Notes under the pieces: generated by a model | What the model was told of the DNA's origin: nothing | Database searches by the model: none | What the model saw: the letters and a program-made list of their open reading frames with translations, nothing else | In this document: in pieces, positions 29,742 to 37,889 of the stretch | How the letters are laid out: the number at the start of each line of letters is the position of its first letter | How positions within the stretch are numbered: the stretch's first letter is position 1 | Origin: Sanguibacter sp. HDW7 | Lineage (GTDB): Bacteria > Actinomycetota > Actinomycetes > Actinomycetales > Cellulomonadaceae | Assembly (NCBI RefSeq): GCF_011300875.1 | Contig: NZ_CP049862.1 | Span: 1,798,001 to 1,862,000, forward strand | Direction: 5' to 3' | DNA length: 64,000 bases | Program-made: the position numbers and the translations under genes

Positions 29742-30404
29742 CACTTCGTCATCATGGGCTGCGGCCGGGTCGGGGCGACGCTCGCCCAGTCGCTCGAGCG
29801 CAACGGCCACTCCGTCGCCATCATCGACCAGAACCCCGAGGCGTTCCGGCGCCTGCCGGCGACGTTCTCCGGCAAGAAGGTCACGGGTGTCGGCTTCGAC
29901 CGTGACACCCTCTCGCAGGCCGGGATCGACGAGGCCTACGCGTTCGCCGCGGTGTCCGACGGCGACAACTCGAACATCGTCGCAGCACGCGTCGTGCGCG
30001 AGACCTTCGGCGTCGACAACGTCGTCGCCCGCATCTACGACTCCCACCGCGCCGAGGTCTACGAACGGCTCGGCATCCCCACGGTCGCGACCGTGCGCTG
30101 GACGTCTGACCAGGTGCTGCGGCGCATGCTGCCCCTGGGGACGAGCGACGAGTACCGCGACCCGACGGGCTCGGTGCGTCTGTGCCAGGTCGACCACCAC
30201 CCCGGGTGGGTGGGCCGCCGTCTCTCCGCCCTCGAGCGTGCGACGGGCGCTCGCATCGCGTTCGTCACGCGCTTCGGCACCGCCGAGCTGCCCGCGCCCG
30301 AGTCGGTGCTCCAGGACGGCGACCTCGTCCACGTCCTGGCCCGCACGCTCGACCTCGTCGAGGTCGAGCGCATCCTCACCCACGCCCCCGAGCAGGAGGA
30401 CTGA
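29739..30404 (+). CDS. trkA: TrkA-type potassium uptake regulatory protein (first of pair)
   Basis: A 221-residue cytosolic RCK protein. The N-terminal NAD/ligand-binding Rossmann motif is MGCGRVGATLAQSL, and the C-terminal TrkA_C domain begins near residue 140 (LCQVDHHPGWVGRRLSALE). Such proteins gate Trk/Ktr potassium channels in response to nucleotides. It corresponds in position to CeoB/TrkB in mycobacteria. The GTG start is leaderless. The stop overlaps the next start by one base (TGATG), so the two RCK proteins are probably made together as heteromeric partners. No Trk membrane subunit is in the window. Confidence 0.88.
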   Translation: MHFVIMGCGRVGATLAQSLERNGHSVAIIDQNPEAFRRLPATFSGKKVTGVGFDRDTLSQAGIDEAYAFAAVSDGDNSNIVAARVVRETFGVDNVVARIYDSHRAEVYERLGIPTVATVRWTSDQVLRRMLPLGTSDEYRDPTGSVRLCQVDHHPGWVGRRLSALERATGARIAFVTRFGTAELPAPESVLQDGDLVHVLARTLDLVEVERILTHAPEQED

Positions 30405-31084
30405 TGCGCGTCGTCATCGCCGGAGCCGGATCCGTCGGCCGGTCGATCGCCCGCGAGCTCCTCGGGCGTGACCACGAGGTCACGCTCATCGACCGCTCCC
30501 CCACGGCCATGCGCGTTGCGCAGGTCGCCGACGCGGACTGGCTGCTCGCCGACGCGTGCGAGATCTCGACGCTCTCCGAGGCGAAGGTCGACGGGTGCGA
30601 CGTCATCGTCGCAGCGACGGGCGACGACAAGGCGAACCTCGTCATCTCCCTGCTCGCGAAGACCGAGTTCGGCGTGCCGCGCACGGTCGCTCGCGTCAAC
30701 AACCCGAAGAACGAGTGGATGTTCGACGAGTCGTGGGGCGTCGACGTCGCGGTGTCGACGCCGCGCATCATGACGGCGATGGTCGAGGAGGCCGTCGCGG
30801 TCGGCGACCTCGTGCGGATCTTCACGTTCCACCAGTCCGGCGCGGACATCCACGAGATCACGCTGCCGCACGACTCCCACCTCGTCGGCGCGCGGGTCGG
30901 CGCGGTCGAGTGGCCGGCGGACTGCGTGCTCGCGGCCGTCGTGCGGGACACGACGCCGATCGCGCCGGCGCCCGACGACACGCTCGAGGCCGGCGACGAG
31001 CTCCTGCTCGTCACGGGGCAGGGCGCGGACCTTGCGACGCTCCAGTCGCTGCTCGCGGGCACGCAGGGCGCTGCGGCGTCCTGA
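30404..31084 (+). CDS. trkA: TrkA-type potassium uptake regulatory protein (second of pair)
   Basis: A 226-residue RCK protein with the glycine-rich motif VVIAGAGSVGRSIAREL at residues 3-19, the ligand region VIVAATGDDKANLVISLLAK near 70, and a TrkA_C domain from about 140 (ITLPHDSHLVGARVGAVEWP). It is the CeoC-like partner of the upstream gene. Downstream lies a 36-base palindrome that separates it from convergent DUF3159. Its role as the ligand-sensing half of a potassium uptake system is known for the family; the channel it controls must be encoded elsewhere. Confidence 0.88.
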   Translation: MRVVIAGAGSVGRSIARELLGRDHEVTLIDRSPTAMRVAQVADADWLLADACEISTLSEAKVDGCDVIVAATGDDKANLVISLLAKTEFGVPRTVARVNNPKNEWMFDESWGVDVAVSTPRIMTAMVEEAVAVGDLVRIFTFHQSGADIHEITLPHDSHLVGARVGAVEWPADCVLAAVVRDTTPIAPAPDDTLEAGDELLLVTGQGADLATLQSLLAGTQGAAAS

Positions 31085-31097
31085 TCCTCGCGCACGC

Positions 31098-31133
31098 GGT
31101 CTGAGGGCGTCCCGCGCGGGACGCCCTCAGACC
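31098..31133. terminator. 36-base palindrome between convergent trkA and DUF3159
   Basis: Perfect 18-bp arms have no spacer (GGTCTGAGGGCGTCCCGC and its complement), starting 14 bases after the trkA stop. The right arm overlaps a tandem duplication of the DUF3159 3' end. Confidence 0.65.
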
Positions 31134-31157
31134 TGCTGGGACGCTCTCAGACCTGCT
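31118..31157. repeat. 20-bp tandem duplication of the DUF3159 3' end
   Basis: GGGACGCCCTCAGACCTGCT (31118-31137) is directly followed by GGGACGCTCTCAGACCTGCT (31138-31157), one mismatch in 20. The second copy contains the last codons and stop of DUF3159; the first supplies the right arm of the trkA palindrome. Confidence 0.8.
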
Positions 31158-31938
31158 CGGGCGTCGTCCGCCGCAGGACGGGGTGCACGACGACCCACGT
31201 CCCCCACAGGGTGAGCGCCCACAGCGGCACGCCCATGACGAGGTGCGCGATGCCGAGCCACTCGGTCGTCGCGTCAAGGTAGAGCGGCGTCTTCACGGCG
31301 AGCCGTACGCCGAAGAGCGCGACCCAGAACCACGTGGCGATCGCGTAGCGACGCATCGCGACCGCATCGGTGCGCCACGCCGTCCAGCCGCCGAAGACGT
31401 CGCGGAACGACGGCTCGGGCGCATCCTCGGCCTTCGTCCCCTCACGCGTCGTGGCGAGTCCTGAGCGCATGAGCTCGACGACGACGCCGACGCCGGGCCA
31501 GCGCACGAGGATGCTCACGAGGCACACGAGCAGGTAGGCGGCGTTCGTGAGGAGCGAGAAGAGGAAGTAGTCCTCGACGTCGCCCGAGCGCCAGGCCCAG
31601 AGGACGCCGATCGCTACGCCGAGCACCCCGGAGAACGCCTGGGTGACGGGCGTGCGCTGGACGAGCCGCACGACGACGGCGAGCAGTGCCACGCCGAGAG
31701 CCGAGAGGATCGTCGGCATGAGCTCGCGCGTCGCGATGAAGACGACGACGAAGACGACGCCCGGCAGGAGAGTCTCGACGACGCCGCGGACGCCGCCGAC
31801 GGACTCGGTGAGCGAGAACTCCTGGGCCGTGAGCTGACGCATGCCGCGCGCGGGAGCGTCGGGAGCGGGCCCGTCCGGCTGCGCGTCTGCGGCGTCGGGC
31901 GCCGTCGGCGCGTCGGGCTCGGGAGGTGTCGTGGTCAC
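31147..31938 (-). CDS. DUF3159 family membrane protein
   Basis: A 263-residue membrane protein. A Pro/Ala/Asp-rich N-terminal tail of about 45 residues precedes LTAQEFSLTESVGGVRGVVETLLPG and then five to six hydrophobic segments; the pattern is the actinobacterial DUF3159 family (Rv2693c-like), of unknown function. The GTG at 31938 has GGAAGGACC upstream. Neighbours (OB-fold, DUF3710, dut) are in the order conserved in actinobacteria and are probably co-transcribed. Possible roles in membrane transport are speculation. Confidence 0.8.
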   Translation of the reverse strand: MTTTPPEPDAPTAPDAADAQPDGPAPDAPARGMRQLTAQEFSLTESVGGVRGVVETLLPGVVFVVVFIATRELMPTILSALGVALLAVVVRLVQRTPVTQAFSGVLGVAIGVLWAWRSGDVEDYFLFSLLTNAAYLLVCLVSILVRWPGVGVVVELMRSGLATTREGTKAEDAPEPSFRDVFGGWTAWRTDAVAMRRYAIATWFWVALFGVRLAVKTPLYLDATTEWLGIAHLVMGVPLWALTLWGTWVVVHPVLRRTTPEQV

Positions 31939-31996
31939 GCGGGGGTCCTTCCGGTGGCGGCGTGCGCCGGGTCGACGACGTCGCAGGGCGTCGGTC

Positions 31997-32368
31997 TCAG
32001 AGCTGGGCGTCTGCGGCGGCCACGAGCTCGTAGCGCGGGTTGTAGATGACCCGGCGGCCGTCGACGACGGAGACAAGGCCACGTACACGGACACGACGTC
32101 CCGGGTCGATGCCGGGGATGCGGCGGCGACCCAACCAGCGCAGCTCGACCGAACCGGAACCGTCGTAGAGCTCTGCCTCGACGACCTGGACCCTCTCGGA
32201 GGGTCGCAGGATGACCGAGCGCAGGACGCCCGAGACGACAGCGGTCTCGCGCGTCGGGACGTCGGCGACCGCCGTCGTCCCGACGCGCGCTGCGCGCAGG
32301 CGCTCCTCGTCGGCCTCGACCTCGTCGCGGCCGGCGACGAGCGACCTCAGCGCGCTGCGGAGGGACAC
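31997..32368 (-). CDS. OB-fold nucleic-acid-binding protein
   Basis: A 123-residue cytosolic protein with an OB-fold beta-barrel pattern (VVSGVLRSVILRP, VQVVEAELYDGSGSVELRWLG, RVRVRGLVSVVDGRRVIYNP), like the RecG wedge or DNA polymerase III alpha OB domains. The motif DGSGSVELRWLGRR is typical of this actinobacterial family (Rv2694c-like). Binding of nucleic acid is expected from the fold; the cellular role is unknown. The GTG start lies one base after the DUF3710 stop, a clear operon arrangement. Confidence 0.8.
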   Translation of the reverse strand: MSLRSALRSLVAGRDEVEADEERLRAARVGTTAVADVPTRETAVVSGVLRSVILRPSERVQVVEAELYDGSGSVELRWLGRRRIPGIDPGRRVRVRGLVSVVDGRRVIYNPRYELVAAADAQL

Positions 32369-32369
32369 G

Positions 32370-33101
32370 TCAGCCGATCTGCGTGATCTCGGGTCCGCGC
32401 TCGGGCGGGGTGAGCGGTGCCGGCTTCTCGGCCTCTTCCTCGACCTTGAGGACGCCACCGCCACCGCCACCGGCGCCGATGCGCGGCTCGTGCAGCTCGA
32501 GGAGCTCGCGCGGCGCACGGGCGGAGTCGTCGCGCACGACGACGGTCTCGCGGAAGATCGCCTCGACCGCGGCGGCGCCGTCGGTCGCGATCTCGGCGGG
32601 CCCGTTGATGACGCCGCGGAGGAACCAGCGAGGGCCGTCGACCCCGAGGAAGCGGATGACGCGGAGCGTCCGCGACCCGTCCTCCTCGCGGAACGAGGCA
32701 CGGGCGAGGAGCTCGCGGCCGAAGGGACCGACGATGTCGTCGACCTTGGCGCCCTGCTCGGCGAGCGACGCGCCGATCTCCTCGCGGATCTCGTCCCAGA
32801 TGCCCTGGGTGCGCGGGGCGGCGAACGCCTGCACCTGGAGGCTCACGCCGTCGACGTGGATCGAGACGCCGGCGGTCTGACCCGTCGCCTTGTCGACCTC
32901 CATGCGCATCTGCATGCCCGGGACACCCGGGAGCCACACCGCACCGAGGTCGATGCGGCCTTCGTCGTCCGCGACTTCGGCGCGGTCCCACGGACCGTGC
33001 TCACGCGCCTCGGCGACCTCGTCGCGCACCTCGACGACCGTCTCCTCGACGGGCGCCTCCTCGCGCTTCGCGTTCGTTCCTCGTCGACCGAAAAGACCCA
33101 C
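32370..33101 (-). CDS. DUF3710 family protein
   Basis: A 243-residue cytosolic protein that I recognise as DUF3710 (Rv2696c-like), always found between dut and the OB-fold gene in actinobacteria. It contains IDLGAVWLPGVPGMQMRMEVD near residue 50 and RTLRVIRFLGVDGPRWFLRGVI near 145. A Gly-rich stretch (GAGGGGGGVLK) and an acidic end follow. No function is known. GTG at 33101 is preferred because GGAG lies 9 bases upstream; a TTG at 33110 directly abuts that site. Confidence 0.8.
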   Translation of the reverse strand: MGLFGRRGTNAKREEAPVEETVVEVRDEVAEAREHGPWDRAEVADDEGRIDLGAVWLPGVPGMQMRMEVDKATGQTAGVSIHVDGVSLQVQAFAAPRTQGIWDEIREEIGASLAEQGAKVDDIVGPFGRELLARASFREEDGSRTLRVIRFLGVDGPRWFLRGVINGPAEIATDGAAAVEAIFRETVVVRDDSARAPRELLELHEPRIGAGGGGGGVLKVEEEAEKPAPLTPPERGPEITQIG

Positions 33102-33191
33102 TCGTCCCAACTCCGTCCGTCCGGGCGCCCGTGAGGCGCACCGCTCAAGCCTATGCGTTCGGGAGGGGCCGTGTCCCCACCCGCTCCGGGG

Positions 33192-33668
33192 TCAGGCCCC
33201 GGCCCACCCGCCCGACGAGCCGAAGCCGCCCTCGCCACGGTGGGACCCAGGAAGCCGCTCGGCACGCACGAAGCGTGCCCGCTCGACCTTCTGGACGACG
33301 AGCTGTGCGATCCGGTCGCCACGCCTGAGCGTCACCGGCACCGCCGGGTCGGTGTTGTGGAGCGTCACCGCGATCTCGCCGCGGTAGCCCGCGTCGACGG
33401 TGCCCGGGGCGTTGACGATCGTCACGCCGTGACGCGCCGCAAGACCCGAGCGCGGGTGCACGAACGCCGCGTAGCCGTCCGGCAGCGCGATCGAGACGCC
33501 CGTCGGGACCGTCGCCCGCGCCCCGGGCGCGAGCTCGACGTCGACCCGCGCCACGAGATCCGCGCCCGCGTCGCCCGGGTGGGCGTACGACGGCTCGGGA
33601 AGCTCGGGGTCGAGCATGACGAGAAGGATCTCGAGGTCGCCCCCACCGGGGCCCGTTGCGTGCGTCAC
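33192..33668 (-). CDS. dut: Deoxyuridine 5'-triphosphate nucleotidohydrolase
   Basis: A 158-residue trimeric dUTPase that hydrolyses dUTP to dUMP and diphosphate, limiting uracil in DNA. All five family motifs are visible: [35 protein letters not shown] with the catalytic Asp, [10 protein letters not shown], and the C-terminal P-loop-like [10 protein letters not shown]. The GTG at 33668 lies 7 bases after a TACGAT -10 box and starts a leaderless mRNA, probably reading on into DUF3710. The length is normal for the family. Confidence 0.95.
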   Translation of the reverse strand: MTHATGPGGGDLEILLVMLDPELPEPSYAHPGDAGADLVARVDVELAPGARATVPTGVSIALPDGYAAFVHPRSGLAARHGVTIVNAPGTVDAGYRGEIAVTLHNTDPAVPVTLRRGDRIAQLVVQKVERARFVRAERLPGSHRGEGGFGSSGGWAGA

Positions 33669-33681
33669 GCCCGGCATCGTA
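33666..33681 (-). promoter_or_regulatory. -10 box for leaderless dut
   Basis: TACGAT (minus strand, 33676-33681) lies 7 bases from the GTG at 33668. Confidence 0.5.
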
Positions 33682-33729
33682 GCCCGGCACGCGGCCCGGA
33701 CGCGCATGCGGGGCTGGCATGCTTGGGGC

Positions 33730-34203
33730 ATGAGCAGCACGCGCATCCCCACGACAGCGCCCGCCACGTACCGCGAACGGCTGCTGCCCGGGCCGGCGGG
33801 CATCGGCGCGGCCGTCCTCTTCGCCGTCATGTGCGGCGTCGTCGTCCTCGTCTCGAGCGCCGTCGCGGCGATCGCGACGACCGTCGTCGTCCTCGTCGCC
33901 GGGATCGTGCTCGTCATGGTGACCTCCCCCGTCGTCGAGGTCCGCGGCGGCGAGCTCCGCGCGGGCCACGCCCACATCCCCGTCGCCCTGCTCGGCGACG
34001 TCACCGAGCTCGACGCAGCGGGTGTGCGTTCCGCGCTCGGCCCCGGCTTTGACCCGCGCACCTACGCGTGCCTGCGCACCTGGACGAAGGGCGCGGTCAC
34101 CGCACCCGTCGTCGACCCGGCCGACCCGACGCCCTCGTGGCTAGTCTCGACCCGTCGACCCTCGGCCCTGCGCGCCGCGATCGAGGCGGCACGCACCGCC
34201 TGA
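33730..34203 (+). CDS. DUF3093 family membrane protein
   Basis: A 157-residue protein with two adjacent membrane segments (about residues 19-62) followed by a soluble domain ([40 protein letters not shown]). This is the DUF3093 family (Rv2698-like) that lies divergent from dut across actinobacteria; its function is unknown. CATGCT lies 6 bases before the ATG, a weaker form of the leaderless -10 pattern. A 52-base hairpin follows the stop. Confidence 0.78.
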   Translation: MSSTRIPTTAPATYRERLLPGPAGIGAAVLFAVMCGVVVLVSSAVAAIATTVVVLVAGIVLVMVTSPVVEVRGGELRAGHAHIPVALLGDVTELDAAGVRSALGPGFDPRTYACLRTWTKGAVTAPVVDPADPTPSWLVSTRRPSALRAAIEAARTA

Positions 34204-34234
34204 GCACCACCACGTCCGGAGCCTGGGCGCTGCC

Positions 34235-34286
34235 CACCGACGACGAGAGCCGCGGACCCGAAGGTCCGCGGCTCTCGTCGTCGGTG
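34235..34286. terminator. 24-bp-arm hairpin between convergent DUF3093 and DUF4193
   Basis: The perfect 24-bp arms at 34235-34258 and 34263-34286 enclose a CGAA loop. It lies 10 bases beyond the DUF4193 stop on one strand and 32 bases beyond DUF3093 on the other, so it probably ends both. No U tract. Confidence 0.75.
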
Positions 34287-34295
34287 CGCGCCCGC

Positions 34296-34595
34296 TCAGG
34301 CAGCGCACTCCGTGCAGACCTGCTGGCCGTTCTTCTCGTAGGCGAGCTGGCTGCGGTGATGCACGAGGAAGCAGCTCGAGCAGGTGAACTCGTCGGCCTG
34401 CCGCGGCAGGACACGGACCGAGAGCTCCTCGCCCGAGAGGTCTGCGCCGGGGAGCTCGAAGCCCTCGGCCGCCTCGGTCTCGTCCTCGTCGACGACGCCC
34501 GAGGACTTGTCGGACCGCCGCGCCTTGAGCTCCTCGAGCGAGTCCTCCGAGAGGTCTTCCTCGGTCTTGCGCGGTGCGTCGTAGTCGGTTGCCAT
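34296..34595 (-). CDS. DUF4193 zinc-ribbon protein
   Basis: A 99-residue acidic protein. The N-terminal two thirds are charged (EEDLSEDSLEELKARRSD), and the C-terminus has a zinc-ribbon pair, CSSC and CTEC, separated by 18 residues. This is the actinobacterial DUF4193 family (Rv2699c-like), of unknown function. Its size and zinc ribbon recall RNA-polymerase-binding proteins, but it is not RbpA. The ATG has no strong ribosome binding site. The approximately 295-base spacer upstream (34596-34890) shows no convincing gene; it probably holds only the DUF4193 promoter. Confidence 0.82.
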   Translation of the reverse strand: MATDYDAPRKTEEDLSEDSLEELKARRSDKSSGVVDEDETEAAEGFELPGADLSGEELSVRVLPRQADEFTCSSCFLVHHRSQLAYEKNGQQVCTECAA

Positions 34596-34890
34596 CTGTC
34601 GCTGTGCTCCAGTCGTCGTTCGTCCGGGACCGTGTTCGGCGGTCCCGCCTTGGTGCTGCACGGTCCGACGGCCCCGCAGGGCGACGATCCGATTCCCCCA
34701 CCGCAGCGCGTGCAGCGGCGAAGGGGATTGTGCACCATTCGGCGCGCCGATGCACGTGTGCCCCGACCCAGAGTGTCGGTGACGGGGGTGCGTGGCGCAC
34801 GCACGGTCCCGTTCCCGGGGTCCGTCGCCCGCCCAACGCGCGGCCGCGCGCCGTTGTTCCCGAGCCGGTCCCGCCCTCGGGTGCGGTCGG

Positions 34891-35754
34891 TCACACCCCC
34901 GCGCGGAACCCCGGGGTGATCCCGGGGCGACGACCCACCTCGAGACGGGCGAGCAGGGGCTCGAGCACGTCGAGCGTGCCCGCCGGACCCGCGACGACGA
35001 GGCCGCGGTCCGGCGCTCCCCCGTCCGTCCCACGGACCACGCCGCCGGCCTCCTCGACGACGAGCGCGCCCGCCGCGTGGTCCCACGGGGAGAGGCCCTC
35101 CTCGTAGAACGCATCGACACGACCATCGGCCACACGGCACAGGTCGAGGGCCGCCGAGCCGAAACGACGCACGTCGCGCACGTGCGCGAGCAGCTCGCCC
35201 ACGCTGCGGCCCTGGCCGGCCCGCAGCGCGTCGTCGTAGTGGAAGCCCGTCGCGACGAGCGCGTGCCGCAGGTCCGTCGCCTCCCGGACGCGGACGGGCG
35301 CCCCGTCGCGCGTCGCGCCACGTCCGCGCGCGGCCGACCACGTCGTGCCCGTCGGGATCTCGCACACGGCCGACGCGAGCAGCCGCCACGTCGCCGGGTC
35401 CGGCTCGCCGAGGACGACGGCGACCGACACCGAGCACGAGCCGAGCCCGTAGAGGTAGTTGACCGTCCCGTCGATCGGGTCGACGACCCACGTGAGGCCG
35501 CTCGTCCCGTCGGTCGCGCCGCCCTCCTCCCCGAGGATCGCGTCGTCCGGGCGCCACCGCGCGATCTCCGACCGCAGGTGCTCCTCGGCCGCGCGGTCCG
35601 CGCGCGTGACGACGTCGAGGTCGTTCGACTTCGTCGCGGCGACCTCGACCGTCGCGGGCGTCTGCGCGCGCACACGCTCCGCCGTCGTCGTCGCGAGGTG
35701 CTCGCACAGGGTCCGCAGTCCCGTGAGCGTCGTGTCGCGCGGAATCGTCGTCAT
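34891..35754 (-). CDS. suhB: Inositol monophosphatase family protein
   Basis: A 287-residue Mg-dependent phosphatase. The metal-site motifs are GEEGG near residue 77, DPIDGTVNYLYG near 94, and WDHAAGALVVEEAGG near 224. It would hydrolyse inositol-1-phosphate or a related sugar phosphate; in actinobacteria these enzymes supply inositol for phosphatidylinositol and mycothiol. Mycobacterial SuhB (Rv2701c) holds the same position relative to DUF4193. The ATG overlaps the stop of the upstream channel gene (ATGA), so the two are co-translated. Confidence 0.9.
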   Translation of the reverse strand: MTTIPRDTTLTGLRTLCEHLATTTAERVRAQTPATVEVAATKSNDLDVVTRADRAAEEHLRSEIARWRPDDAILGEEGGATDGTSGLTWVVDPIDGTVNYLYGLGSCSVSVAVVLGEPDPATWRLLASAVCEIPTGTTWSAARGRGATRDGAPVRVREATDLRHALVATGFHYDDALRAGQGRSVGELLAHVRDVRRFGSAALDLCRVADGRVDAFYEEGLSPWDHAAGALVVEEAGGVVRGTDGGAPDRGLVVAGPAGTLDVLEPLLARLEVGRRPGITPGFRAGV

Positions 35755-36515
35755 GAGGTGCTTCCCGTCCCGGCCTGGCCGTCGTCGGCAGTCCGTGCGT
35801 CGCGTCGGCCGCGGGAGGGCGACCCCCCTCCGAGCCGACGCAGTCGGCGCGGAGGCCGCCGTGGCAGCCCGAAGCCCTTCCACGGCCCCGGAGCCCGCCA
35901 CCGCATGCGCAGCGAGACGAGCCGGAACCCGAAGATCGCGAGGCAGATGAGCCCGCCCGTGAGGTAGTTGAGATGACCGGTCATGCCGACCCACGCCGCG
36001 AGGATCGCGCCGACCGTCGCGGGGATCGCGTAGAGCTCGCGGTCGCGCAGGACGATGGGGGCCTCGTCGACCAGCAGGTCGCGGACGAGGCCGCCACCGA
36101 TGCCCGTGAGCATGCCGACGAACACCGCCGCGAGCGGCCCCACCCCGTACTCGAGGCCCTTGTGCGTGCCGATGACGACGAACATCGCGAGCGCGCCTGC
36201 GTCGAAGACGATGATCGCGCGACGCAGCCGGTCGAGCCGGACGTGGAAGAGGTGGACGAGCGCGCCCGCGAGGAGCGCTGCCGTGACGTACTTCCAGCTC
36301 GTGATGCCCACCGGGGGCACGGCCCCGATGAGGACGTCGCGCAGCAGACCGCCGCCCAGACCCGTCACCCACGCGAGCAGCAGGACGGAGAAGATGTCGA
36401 AGTTCTTGCGGACGGCGGCGAGGGCGCCCGAGACGCCCGCGAAGAAGATCGCGGCAAGCTCGAGCCACACGTAGGCGTCGTCGAGCAGCGCGGTCCCGTT
36501 GATCTCGAGGTGCAC
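35751..36515 (-). CDS. TRIC-type cation channel / UPF0126 family membrane protein
   Basis: A 254-residue membrane protein of the UPF0126 (YadS/TRIC) family. Two repeats each carry the glycine-rich helix-breaking motif, GLGGGLLRDVLIG near residue 50 and GIGGGLVRDLLV near 137, in a seven-helix layout. The C-terminal 50 residues are Arg/Gly-rich and cytosolic. Prokaryotic TRIC channels conduct monovalent cations, while some YadS relatives are linked to glycine uptake, so transport specificity is open. The GTG at 36515 lies 5 bases after AGAATA. It is co-translated with suhB. Confidence 0.82.
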   Translation of the reverse strand: MHLEINGTALLDDAYVWLELAAIFFAGVSGALAAVRKNFDIFSVLLLAWVTGLGGGLLRDVLIGAVPPVGITSWKYVTAALLAGALVHLFHVRLDRLRRAIIVFDAGALAMFVVIGTHKGLEYGVGPLAAVFVGMLTGIGGGLVRDLLVDEAPIVLRDRELYAIPATVGAILAAWVGMTGHLNYLTGGLICLAIFGFRLVSLRMRWRAPGPWKGFGLPRRPPRRLRRLGGGSPSRGRRDARTADDGQAGTGSTS

Positions 36516-36630
36516 GCGCCTATTCTGGCAGGCGCTCGCACCCTGCTCGTGCGCGGCGCACCGACCCGCCTCCGCGCTCCGCGGCCCCGCGGATGGCACC
36601 GTAGGGGTGAGAGAACCTCGGAGGGACCCC

Positions 36631-37782
36631 ATGGCTGAGCTTGAGCTCATCGGACTTGCCGACGACGGTGAGCACCTCGTGCTCACGTCGCCGGACGGCA
36701 CGCGCTTCACGCTGCGCATCGACGAGCCGCTGCGCGCCGCGGTACGGCGCAACCGGCCCCAGCTCGAGCAGCTGCGCGCCGCCGACGCCGGCACGATGCC
36801 GCCGCGAGAGATCCAGTCGCACGTACGCGCCGGAATGTCCGCCGAGGAGGTCGCCGAGCTCGGCGGCGTCACCGTCGCGCAGGTCCGCCGCTACGAGGGT
36901 CCCGTCCTCGCCGAGCGCGAGTTCGTCGCGACGCAGGCCCGGGGCACGCGCGTCGGGCGCGACGGGGACTCCCCCTCGCTCGGCGACCTCGTCACCGACC
37001 GGCTCGCGTCGCGCCACGTCGACACGACCGAGCTCGTGTGGGATGCGTGGCGTCCCGTGGGCGAGCCCTGGCACGTCACGGTGTCGTACGAGGTCGGCAC
37101 GGACTCGCGCCGCGCGACCTGGACGTTCGACCAGCAGTCGCGCACGCTCACCGCGGTCGACGACGAGGGCCGCTGGTTCTCCGAGACGCGGATCGTCGAC
37201 GAGCCCGTGCGCCGACACCTCGAGCCCGTGCGCTCACGCGTCTTCGACGCCGTGCCGTACGACCAGGAGTCCGACCCGCGCGGAGCCGCGACCGGCTCGG
37301 GCGAGCAGACCCGCGAGCCGCAGCCCGACCCGACCGCGGCGCTCCTCGACGACCTCAGCGCGCGCCGCGGCGTGCGTCAGGAGATCGACCTCGAGGTCGA
37401 GGAGGAGGAGATCGACGAGGAGGCCGCCGGCCCGGTCGTCGCGACCACTCCCGACGAGCCCGTCGACGAGGACGCCGCCGGGAGCGGCGCTCGCCTCTAC
37501 TCCCTCGCCGACCGCGCACGGACGACGCCTGGTACGAGCGGAACTGCCACGAGCCCTGCGACGGCCGCCGGCATCGACGCGTCCGACGAGGCCGCGCCAG
37601 GACTCTCGGTCGTGCCGACGGACGGGCAGCCCGGTGCGACGGAGGACGAGGGCACGCTCGACATCCCCGTCGACGACGCCACGCCTCCCCCGCTCGAGCG
37701 CTCGAAGTCGCGCGGCGGCAAGGGCCGCCCCAAGGTGCCGAGCTGGGACGAGATCGTCTTCGGGGCGCGCACCGACGAGTAG
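36631..37782 (+). CDS. sepH: Septation protein SepH
   Basis: A 383-residue actinobacterial cell-division protein (DUF3071). The conserved N-terminal region runs from MAELELIGLADDGEHL through a helix-turn-helix-like segment near residue 50-95 (PREIQSHVRAGMSAEEVAEL, VAQVRRYE) and on to DTTELVWDAWRPVGEPWHVTV near 132. The C-terminal half is acidic and disordered and ends in a basic KSRGGKGRPKVPSWDEIVFG motif. SepH binds FtsZ and promotes filament assembly in Streptomyces and mycobacteria. GGAGGG precedes the ATG; a -10-like TAGGGG is at 36602. The last codons are tandemly duplicated downstream. Confidence 0.88.
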   Translation: MAELELIGLADDGEHLVLTSPDGTRFTLRIDEPLRAAVRRNRPQLEQLRAADAGTMPPREIQSHVRAGMSAEEVAELGGVTVAQVRRYEGPVLAEREFVATQARGTRVGRDGDSPSLGDLVTDRLASRHVDTTELVWDAWRPVGEPWHVTVSYEVGTDSRRATWTFDQQSRTLTAVDDEGRWFSETRIVDEPVRRHLEPVRSRVFDAVPYDQESDPRGAATGSGEQTREPQPDPTAALLDDLSARRGVRQEIDLEVEEEEIDEEAAGPVVATTPDEPVDEDAAGSGARLYSLADRARTTPGTSGTATSPATAAGIDASDEAAPGLSVVPTDGQPGATEDEGTLDIPVDDATPPPLERSKSRGGKGRPKVPSWDEIVFGARTDE

Positions 37783-37859
37783 TCGCCTCACGCACCGACG
37801 AGTAGTCGCCTCACGCACCGACGAGTCGTTGCCTCACGCACCGACGAGTGGTCGCCGCC
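37768..37859. repeat. Four 23-bp tandem repeats copying the sepH 3' end
   Basis: The unit CGCACCGACGAGTAGTCGCC plus TCA occurs at 37768-37790 and 37791-37813 (identical), and with changes at 37814-37836 and 37837-37859. The first copy holds the last codons and the TAG stop of sepH, so the following copies are out-of-frame echoes of the gene end. The repeats fill most of the sepH/phosphodiesterase convergent gap, where no hairpin is seen. Confidence 0.9.
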
Positions 37860-37889
37860 CGACGACGGCGTGGGTCGCCGTGCGGTGAC

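Noticed and set aside
34596-34890. A homologue of the small secreted protein that follows DUF4193 in mycobacteria
   Set aside because: No open frame here shows a signal peptide or gene-like third-position bias; the spacer runs straight into suhB.
37768-37859. A CRISPR array
   Set aside because: The 23-bp units abut directly with no spacers and derive from the sepH 3' end.
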